Shown here piece by piece: positions 55,281-64,000 of a stretch of 64,000 nucleotides of DNA (within the stretch, counting starts at the first letter, position 1; each line of letters begins with the position of its first letter). A program made the translations under genes and the position numbers. This DNA is from Lantana camara. Taxonomy: Eukaryota; Streptophyta; Magnoliopsida; Lamiales; Verbenaceae. A model generated the notes under the pieces. That model was not told where the DNA came from, made no database searches, and worked only from the letters and a program-made list of their open reading frames with translations. The DNA lies in assembly GCA_037501455.1 (NCBI GenBank), contig CM074858.1, positions 81,442,501 to 81,506,500 on the forward strand, given 5' to 3'.

Positions 55281-57600
55281 TGACGGTTTCTGATGCTCGG
55301 CTTTCACCGTCTGACAAATCATGCAATGTTTTACAAAATTGATTACATCCCTATTGAGTCCATTCCACCAATAAAACTTTTTTAAATCCTTATACATCTT
55401 GTTTCCTCCAGGATGTATCGAATACGCTTACCTGTGTGCTTCTTCAAGTATAACCCATTTCAGTTCTTCCGGTACAGCCACTCTAGTTTTAAACCTTGGA
55501 AGCCCGATGTCATCAAATCCAAACGGAAACTCTGGATCAATTCTAGGTTTCTCAGCTAATCTCTGAACCTTGGGATCCACTCTCTGAGCCTCAAACAATC
55601 TTTGTTGAAGATCCGGTTGAATCGTGGTATTAGAGACTCGAGCCTTTAGCTTAATCAGCTCTAACTCATCTCCAACACTCACTTCTATATTAGACACGCT
55701 AGCCTTCCTACTAAGTGCATCCACAACCACGTTGGCTTTTCCGAGATGGTATTTAATTATACGATCATAGTCCTCGAGAAATTCCATCCAACGCCTTTGT
55801 CTCATGTTTAACTCCTTCTGAGAAAACAGGTACTGGAGACTCTTGTGGTAGGAGAAGATCTCAAATGAAATTCCATATAGATTATGCCTCCATTTCCCCA
55901 AAGCAAATACAACTGCTGCGAGTTCGAGATCATGCGTGGGATAATTCTTTTCGTGTTCCTTTAACTTCCTAGAGGCATAGGCGTTCACTTTCCTATTCTG
56001 CATTAATACACAACCCAAGCCTTCCTTAGAGGCATCCGTATAAACCGTATACCCTTCGTTACCTTTGGGAAGTGCTAACACAGGTGTAGTGGTTAACTTC
56101 TCCTTCAATAACTGAAAGCTCGCCTCACACGCCGAATCCCACTCGAATTTAGCCTATTTCTTAGTCAATCGGGTTAAAGAAGCGAAAATCTTTGAGAAGT
56201 CTTGAACGAATCTGCGGTAATAACCCGCTAAACCCAAGAAACTTCTTACCTCTGAGGCATTCTTCAGAGTTTACCACTGTAAGACCGTCTCAATTTTTGA
56301 AGGATCTACTTCCAAACCCTTACTTGAAACGATGTGGCCTAGAAAGCAACCCGGTCAATCCAAAATTCGCGCTTACTAAACTTCGCATACAACCGGTGCC
56401 CTCTCAATGTATCCAAAACCAATCTGAGATGTCGGGCATGATCTTCAACTGTCCGTGAATACATAAGAATGTCATCGATAAAGATCACCACCAATTTGTC
56501 GAGATAGGGACGGAAAATTCTATGCATCATATCCATAAACTCATAATGTCCGTACAGGGTGTTAAATCCTGTCTTGGGAATATCTTCTTTCCGGATTTTC
56601 AACTGATAGTACCCTTGTCTCAAATCCAGTTTCGAGTACACCCCTGAACCTTGTAACATATCGAACAAATCCTCAATGTGGGGTAGTGGGTACTTATTCT
56701 TTATAGTCATCCGATTCAATTCCCGGTAGTCTATGCACATTCTCAACGTCCCATCCTTCTTCTTAACAAAAAGAACCAGAGCACCCCAAGGAGATGAACT
56801 CGGTCGGATATACCCAATTTGAAGCAACTCTTCAAGTTGTATCTTCAATCCTTTCAATTCTGCCGGAGCCATCCGGTAAAGAGTCTTGGAATACGGTTCT
56901 GATCCCTGATATAAATCTATTACAAACTCAATTTCCCGGTCTGGCGATATAGAACCCAAAATTTTCGAAAATAAATCGGGATATTCCTTCATGACGGCGG
57001 TCTCCTCAAACCGTGATTGATCCTTCAGTTTAATGAGGACATAGGCAATAAATCCCTTGGCTCTATCCCTTACTAACTTGTGAGATTTTGTGTAAGACAA
57101 CAATGGTACCGTCTTCATCCCCGATTTCCCCAATAATCTCTCCACCCAACTGAATCTTCTTTACAAAACAATTAACCTTAGCCTGATGCCTGAATAACCA
57201 GTCCATTCCCAGAATTACCCCATATTTTCTCATCGGCATTACAATGAAATATGCGGAGTAATCTTTGCCTTCCAAAATAACCGAACACCCTCGGACCACC
57301 TGATCAGTTTCAAGACTTCCCCCGAGGGGGCAACTAACAACATAGCAAGAATGTATACAAGTAACAGGCAAGCATAAAGTAGCAGCTAGTCTAGAAGAAA
57401 TAAAGGAATGCATAGCACCCGAATCGAAAAGTACATGTATGTTCATGTTATATATGCAAACGGTACCTTCCACGATGGCAGTAGGGTCGCCCTCCATATT
57501 CTGCTCCTCGCCCTCGAGGGCATAAGCTCGTACTTGAATTAGGGGCCTCTGAACTCCAGCTTGATAGCCCGGATTCTTATCGGGGCAAGTATTTGCCATG
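55281..57600 (-). pseudogene. Element E pol remnant: protease, reverse transcriptase, RNase H, integrase zinc finger
   Basis: Read on the minus strand, the protease (DSGAMHSFISS, normal D-S-G) is in 57599-57063, reverse transcriptase in 57145-56339 and RNase H in 56108-55428. The integrase zinc finger (HPGGNKMY, CMICQ) then runs to the CACTA I insertion. Frames change between protease and reverse transcriptase and between reverse transcriptase and RNase H, and a stop precedes the zinc finger. Reverse transcriptase has lost about 14 codons containing MPFGLTNAP, joining GHYEF directly to [15 protein letters not shown] remains. The polyprotein continues at 25455 on the far side of CACTA I. Confidence 0.9.
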
Positions 57601-58569
57601 TGAGTTCCCTTGCCATAAATGAGACATAGACCGAATCTTTTCCGATAATTATTGTAAGCGTGGGTCGATACATGGTGGTATTTCCTGTCGATTCCCTTTT
57701 TGAGCCTGTGGTGCTGGTGGTTTGAAAGCAGGTCCGGACGTGTGGGGCTTCTTGTGCAGGCCTTTGTTTAGGGGAGTAGAATAAGAAATTGGTTTCTTGC
57801 CCGGATTGAATCCCGATCCCGAGCCCTGTCCAGAACGATAAGTACTCCTCTGGCTTATAACTTCATCCTCAACTTTCAATGCTTTTGATGTTGCTTTCAC
57901 CCATGTGCTCGTGTTACTGGCCTCGATAGCCGTTTGAATATCCGGCCTCAATCCCTGCACGAATTGCATCGCCTTGTGTGCATCATCATTTGCAATATTT
58001 GGAGCATAGAGAACCAATCTATCAAACTCTGAGATATATTCCGAAAGAGTCCGATTCCCTTTCTTTAATTCCATGAATTCCTTTAGTCTTCGAGTTCTTG
58101 CAGAAGGGGGAATGAATTTTCCTTTGAATTCCCGGACAAATACATCCCAAGCGGCATCTAATTGACTCTTGTTTGTTTCCCACCAAGAATAAGCTTGTCC
58201 TTGTAATATGGCAATAGTGCACCTCGCCTTTTCTTGAGAACCACAAGGAATAAGCTCCCAAATCCGCTCGATCTCCTTAAACCATTGTTCAGCTTGTGTA
58301 TCGTTTCTAGTATAGAATTTAGGAGGATTCTGATTCCTGAACTCCCTATATACCGCCGTTATTCCACCTTCTTGAACAAGTGTCGGTGTCGGTGCAGGTG
58401 GTACTGGTGGAATATAATCCCGAAGCCTCTGATCAATAATATTTATCACAGAGTTAACAAAAGCCTCAGCTTGTGGTTGTTGTGGTGGTGATTGGTGTTG
58501 AGGAGAAGGAGAACAATCACGGCGACGGCACCGATCAGGAGATCGATCCCCATATCTTCGAGGAGGCAT
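57600..58569 (-). pseudogene. Element E gag
   Basis: The start is MPPRRYGDRSPD at 58569; the nine codons above it are open but lie in the leader. The Gag domain is intact (FYTRNDTQAEQWFKEIERIW to FVQGLRPDIQTAIEAS). The frame ends at 57649, and a frameshift separates it from the zinc knuckle. In the shifted frame the knuckle reads CLIYGKGTHMANTC, with Tyr replacing the second Cys. As in C and D, the start codon directly follows an acceptor-like YAGG (TTATAGG). Confidence 0.88.
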
Positions 58570-58794
58570 CCTATAAGATAAAACATTAAAATGCATGCTA
58601 TGTTCAGTTCATGCATGAAAATACAAGATAATTCAATCAAAATACAAGAGATAAGCACATAAGCACGTAAGAAATGCATAAGAATCACGTTGATAAGTAA
58701 TTCCTAATATCGTACGACTTAGACAGACTCAACACGACACAAGAGCCCGGGTTTGACAACCTGAAGCTCTGATACCACTTAAGGATGTAGCACC
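58570..58794 (-). other. Element E leader, primer-binding site and last 9 bp of its 5' LTR
   Basis: The primer-binding site TGGTATCAGAGC reads on the minus strand at 58777-58766. Only TGTAGCACC (58786-58794 on plus) remains of the 5' LTR before the insertion of LTR G; the rest would lie beyond H and G, outside the window. Confidence 0.85.
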
Positions 58795-61700
58795 TGTGAC
58801 ACCCCGTCTCTCTGACGAGCCAGGTATGACGTCACGAGAGGTTTTTCCGATGTTTTAATTCTTCTTTTGATTTAATTTATTCGTTGAATTAATTGTTTAA
58901 GTGATTTATATGCTCTAATTGTTTAATTTTCATGTTTTAACTTTTGTATTTGATTTTCCTATTTTGAATTTAATTCCCGAGCATGCTAATTTCATGAATT
59001 ATGTGGAATACGTGATTTAAGGATGTAATTGTATGATTTTTAAAATTATTGGACTTAATTGGAATTTCGAATTTGGACCTAATTGCAACTTTTTGAAAGT
59101 TTTGGACTCATTTGGAAAATGAATGATTTTAGTACACGTGTGTACATTTTAATTTATATCTTGAGCTACGGCACTCGGATTCGAGTACCGTCTTCGGCGT
59201 TCAACTCCTTTCGACGATCCCGATGCAATGGAACAAGTTTCGTAATTTTTCGATGTCGTTTCGACCCCCCGACGAAGCATATTTCAGCCACTTGTACTCT
59301 AAAACACCCTTATGGCCTATGTTGGAGCTATTAAACCTAATCCCTAATCATTTCTCTGACTTAATCTCAACCTAAACCATTCCTATCCCTCTCCCATACC
59401 TGCTGATCGATTCACATTGGGAGAAAAGAGGGGAAAAACGAGCAGAGGAAGAGGAAAGAAAGAAAAAAAAGGAAACCTCCACTTTTGGCCAATCTTTGAA
59501 TCAAACCCTCCAATTCTTTGCTTCTTCTTCAAAATCAAGGTATGATTCTTAATCTCCATATTCTTGTGATCATTTTCCACTATTTGAATCATGTATTTTG
59601 TTAGAGAATCCATGTATATGCCTTACTTGATGAATAGCTAGGTTAAACTTGGAAATTCTTGATTAAATGTTACCATGTACGTACGAGACTGAAATTTCAT
59701 GAAATCTTGCCTGTTTCTCATGGTTTTAACTGCTGTTTTGTACCCATAACTACTGCATCGAACTGCTGTGATTTATGGAGGAAAAACAAGGGATTTGCGA
59801 ATGAAAATGTTGAGTTGTTTCCCTTCTTTGTTGCTGTTACGTTTTTGTCGCTGCTGTGTGTTGATTTAGGCCTGAAATTGCTGCGTTAGTTTGAATTGTT
59901 GTTGTTGTCAATTTGCTGCGTTAATTGCTGCTGCGTATGCCCTGATTCTTGCCATGTTTTGAGCTGCTGAACTGCTGTTCTCGTGCTGCTGCATGTGTGT
60001 GACTGCGTTGCTGCGTTCTTTGTGCTATTTTGCTTTGAATTGTTGCTCCATGACTGCCTTTTTGTTGCTGCTTCGTTCCCCTGTATATTTTCCCCTGTTT
60101 TTGCACTTTTGGAACTGTTGCTGCTGCTGTTACTCCGCTGCTGTGACAACCTTACCCGGGCGGGGAGAAATTTCAAGGCCGGGGACTTTTCATACAGAAA
60201 CTGGGGTTGCTTTTGTTATGTGCTTGTGTGCGTGGTTGTGCATGATTTGTGTAAGTCCATGCATGTGTGTGTGCAAGTGTGTGCATGCATGAATTGAGGG
60301 TGTGTGCGTGAGTGTTATATATATATTTAAAGCTAGAATGTGTGCATGGGCATGGCTGTTGCATTCATTTATTTGATGTTGTTCATTAAATTTGTACATT
60401 TAATTTGCATGCATGCATGTTTATGTGTACGTGTGTGTTTGTCTATATAAATATATATATATATATTATAATGCATGAATGTGCATGTATATTATATTGT
60501 ATATATATATGTTAAATATTAATTGTTAAATTTGAAATGCATATGTTTGTATGTTATTCAATTATAAATATTATATAAGATGCGGATATATATAAATATA
60601 TATATATATATTACTATGTATGTCATGCACTAAATTGTGGAATTTATTTAAAACGAATTTTAATGTTGTTAATTTTGAATATTTTAAATAGTATGATCTC
60701 TAGAATTTGAATTTTTCATGCATGACTTTCGTGCACTACAAGAAAAATGACTTGTTACTACAAATTTTTTTACTACGATCATTTGATCGTAGTAAAAGGT
60801 AATCATTTACTACGATTTGTTGGCCGTAGTAAATACCGTAGTAAAAGACAATCATTTACTACGATTTATTGTTCGTAGTAAAAAATTATGTAAAACGACG
60901 TAGTTTTGAATTTTTTTTTTTTTGATATTTCTTTTTTCTTTTTGTTGCTATTGGTTATAATTAAACTTGTTTAGTAAATACCGTGGTTCGTTTTGTGCTT
61001 TCTAATGCCTTCTTTTAATTGTTTATGACTTATATGCTATGTGAATATGTTGAATTAAATGTTAAATGTCTTAAATTAATTTTATGGATTCATTTTATAT
61101 GAATTTTACGTGATCTGAATTTGAACATTTAAAATGGTACCTTTCTTGAATTCTTTTGACACTATAAGTGGTTTCTTTTGCCTCTAAACTTATCCTATGA
61201 TATTGATTAACGAATAAACAATGTGTTATGATATCAATATGAGATCTATGTTATGATATTGACAAGGGAAGAACATGAAATGAAATTTGTAAACGTTTAA
61301 GTGTTGATTTGGTATTTTATTGCATTCATAGCATCCAATTGCATCGTCGTGCGTCTAAGTGGTACATGTTTGAGTCTAAGTCTTTAGTATTACGTTTGTT
61401 GTCACAGGGGTGCTTCCGGGAGGAGTCGTGCCCGGAGTTACGTTGTTTGGGATTGTTTTCTCGCACCACACTACACTTTTGTTCAAAGGTGAGGTTTAGG
61501 TTCTCTTCTTTTTAGTTAAGCGACCTAAGACCCTTAAATGCTCGTTTTCAATCGCGCATGCGAATATATACTATATGTATATTAAATATGTGTCTTACGA
61601 TATGTTATGAATTTAGTTAATTCGATTTGATATGAATCCATCTGAAATTATACGTATGGGCGTATATAAGCTTAAAATGGTTTTGCAACGAGGCTATGCT

Positions 61701-62257
61701 CCAAACCGTGTATCGTCAAGCGAACTATGGATCTCCTTCAGCTTATTATGAATTTGGAAGACACGGAGAGGTACGTGTATAGCATATGCCGAGTTGCACG
61801 GTAAGGTATGTTTTCCTATGGTATGTTTCTTAAGTTATGAATCTTATGTTTTTATGTTTCGCGAGTTAAGTATGTTTCTTTATGAGTCTTATGAATCCAT
61901 ACGAATCTATTTGAATCCCTGGGCCCCGGAGGTGTGGGTAAGGGAGACCCGGTGCGACTGTTGGGGTCGCCGGTTAGCACCCCTGTGCACACGCTCCTTT
62001 GAAGTACCTACGCGCGACTCTGAGGGAGATGGAGAAGGCGTGGTGCTTTGAGCCTTCGGCTAAGGCCGGAGAAGGTACGTTGTGGGTTCGCGACCCCACG
62101 TATATTGAGCTGCACGGTGTTGGCCCGTAACCCGCGTGAAGAATTCCGGAGAAGGTTGGAATACGGGAATATGAATCTATGAATTTATGAATCCTATGAA
62201 TTTTATGAGTTTATGCTTCCTTTTGAATCTTTTGATTAAGGAGTAAGGTTGCAGACC
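58795..62257 (+). repeat. LTR G (plus strand), start of a Ty3/gypsy-type LTR
   Basis: It starts TGTGACACCCCGTCTC, like LTR J. A TGCTGC-rich block (59710-60150), an orphan CACTA end (60734), the GTCGTGCGTC...GAGTCTAAGTC block (61346-61383), donor-like AAGGTGAGG (61487) and a GGGTAAGGGAGACCCGG block (61935) follow. It is interrupted at 62257 by LTR H before its hairpin and terminus. ORFs in it have no family features, so no gene is called. Confidence 0.75.
60734..60985. mobile_element. Orphan CACTA-type end inside LTR G
   Basis: CACTACAAGAAAAATGAC is followed by at least five copies of TTTACTACGA or TCGTAGTAAA in both orientations, the layout of a CACTA subterminal region. The motif differs from CACTA I and II, so this is another family. 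No partner terminus (CTTGTAGTG) is seen downstream. The right border, set near a second TAGTAAATACCGT at about 60973, is uncertain. Confidence 0.65.
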
Positions 62258-64000
62258 TGTAACACCCCGGAGCGAAGGGCGCCACATCCCCCGCACCATA
62301 ACCCAACACGTGAAGCGAAATGGGAACTCCGTCCACGTATCAAGTCACGGCGAACGGGTGACAAACAAAAATCCAACCTAAGCTAGGCGGTCTAGACCCT
62401 ACTCAGAGCACGAAATAAAACAAGTAACGAATGCGGAAGCACCAGAATCTCATAAAGCAAATAAACATACTCAAGACATATCAAACTTTCGATTCAATCT
62501 ATACAAACTTTACAATTTCGAATTGGAGGCATAACTTATACATAATTCAGAATTAGCCAAAAAGCATAAAGAAACGAAAATGCCATGCATGAGACTTAAG
62601 CTATCCTCAAACCCGACTCAAAGACAACCGCCTAGCTCCAACACCTCAGAACGAGTACCTGCAACTCAAAACAAAGGGGGAAAAGATAGAAATAACGAGG
62701 GTCAGTCCTAGAGACTGGTGAGGGGGCTAACACACGCACCCATACATATACATAAGAGCAAAGCATATACAAAGCTTAAAGGGTTCATGAACCGGGCACG
62801 GTTTTTGCATTCTAAAACATTTAACCCGTGGTAATATATATAAAGAAAGAAGTTTGGGGCCGAAGGTCAAATTCAGTCAAGTTTTAGAGTTTAGAAATCC
62901 GCCCCCGTTTCACAACCATAATCGAAACATAACGAACCGAAAGCTTAGAACCAACTCACTTACTCCTGAAACGAAGGCGAAGCGAAACACAAAACAAATC
63001 ATAAATCAATCCCACCTCCACACCATTTGGGGAAGAGAGGTGCCCCTCTCAACCCACCACAGAACGAAACGTGTGAACCGGAGGATCCCGCCCGGTTCCT
63101 TCGACGGCCAGCCAAAATGCGCTCCGTCGGCATAGGAGAACTAAGTCTCCCGTTGGTGGAGAAGTGCACAGGGGTCGTAACCGGCGACCCCGATGGTCGT
63201 CCCGGGTCTCCCTTACCCACAACTCCGGGGCCCAAACAGATCACAGAACTCACACAGACAGACAGACAGACAGACAGACATAACCTGTGCATATCGTACT
63301 TACCATATGAAGCTCCTCTGCAAATCATACCACGCTTACACACACACACACACTCTTATCAAAGCTTATCAAAACAACCGAAAATAGAGTTTATAGACTT
63401 ATAAAAGCGTTTTCAAAGCTTCTTGACAAACGGGACAAAACCCACAAAATACTTATCAAAACACATATTTACATATGTATACATATATGTATCGCATGCG
63501 GGTTCGAAATACAAATAGGGTTTTAGGTCATCATAACTAAAAGGAAAGAAAACCTCACCTGGACGAGCAAACCAACCAAAACGGACCAAAAGGAGTCAAA
63601 CGAACCACTTCCTCAACAACGGGACGAACCTAAGAGCAAAACAAAGAGCAAGAGGCAAACTTAGACTCAAATGAACCATATTGACGCTCGGCGAATGCGT
63701 ATGAATACATAAGAGATGCTATTATGTCATGAACACGTTCATGTGCACTATTAAGGAATTTAAATCATATAATCAAATCATTCAATCCTTCGCTCACTTT
63801 CATTCGAATTCATAATTACATGTTTCCAATCAATTCAAGAAATTCAAGGCACAAGATTTAACATTTAGGCAAATAAGAGCATTGAAGCAAATTAAGTTCG
63901 ACACATATTCAAACGTATTCAATCTTACACAAAACTCTACTACATACACCCTATTACATAATATAACATATTTCCAAAGTTTGAAAACAAGAACAAATCA
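62258..64000 (-). repeat. LTR H (minus strand), running off the window
   Basis: On the minus strand it ends CCGGGGTGTTACA at 62258. Above that lie the conserved terminal block (GGTTATGGTGCGGGGGATGTGG), a CCAGTCTCTAGGACTGACC hairpin near 62703-62722, donor-like CCAGGTGAGG near 63557 and CGCCGAGCGTC near 63690. The start of the LTR is beyond 64000. It interrupts LTR G. Short ORFs near 63000-63400 run through a repeat region and are not called as genes. Confidence 0.85.
63250..63281. repeat. (ACAG)n microsatellite in LTR H
   Basis: About seven ACAG units. The flanking sequence matches the position of the tandem repeats in LTRs B and F. Confidence 0.92.

Noticed and set aside
59986..60399. ORFs rich in Cys, Leu or His around the TGCTGC and CATGCATG repeats
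   Set aside because: Low-complexity composition, present on both strands, with no start context or motif.
1..64000. tRNA or rRNA genes
   Set aside because: The only tRNA-related signals are primer-binding sites (6414, 28828, 58766); no cloverleaf or rRNA core sequence was noticed.

Overview
The window looks like intergenic heterochromatin of a flowering plant, probably a eudicot. Almost every base can be assigned to transposable elements inserted into one another, and I see no intact host gene. The evidence is Ty3/gypsy polyproteins with C-terminal chromodomain-like tails, very long LTRs (2.6-3.6 kb) with TGTAACA/TGTTACA-type ends, primer-binding sites matching initiator-Met tRNA (TGGTATCAGAGC), and CACTA transposons carrying plant TNP2-like and TNPA-like genes with spliceable introns.

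Layout, left to right. (1) 1-18645: element A (+), a decayed Ty3/gypsy element; only the 3' end of pol and the 3' LTR are in view. The A LTR is split at 2867/17648 by element B (2868-17642, 5-bp duplication AAGAT). B is a coding-free LTR element whose short internal region carries a striking tandem hairpin array (6897-7234). The 3' LTR of B is itself split by a fragment of element C (9714-16251), which has a full-length 1486-codon gag-pol ORF but no 5' LTR. (2) 18646-19764: the 3' end of CACTA copy II, followed by LTR J (19765-20980, minus). (3) 21251-58794: element E (minus, same family as A), a degenerate gag-pol split by CACTA I (25459-55277, 3-bp duplication CCC). CACTA I is about 13.3 kb once its own insertions are removed. 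It carries a TNP2-like transposase, a TNPA-like second protein and host-gene fragments, including two exons of chloroplast/mitochondrial DNA gyrase subunit A. Inside it lie element D (26178-40046, recent, 5-bp duplication GTTTT), an aberrant palindromic LTR insertion I inside D (30358-34218), and a solo LTR F (42451-45093). (4) 58795-64000: LTR G (+) with an orphan CACTA end, then LTR H (minus) running off the window.

How the parts relate. C and D encode the most complete retrotransposon machinery and use the same tRNA and polypurine logic as coding-free B, so B is probably moved in trans by a relative. CACTA I encodes both proteins its superfamily needs, and its subterminal GACGCTTT/AAAGCGTC repeats also occur at the end of CACTA II, which could therefore be a substrate.

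The strongest unexplained signals are: the 11-unit hairpin array with compensatory stems in B; clusters of short palindromes built on an ACGGNCGT-like core at equivalent LTR positions in five families; a single integration event with an LTR start at both ends (element I); and a conserved splice-site-like layout in nearly all LTRs. All calls come from reading the sequence; no database search or folding programme was run.
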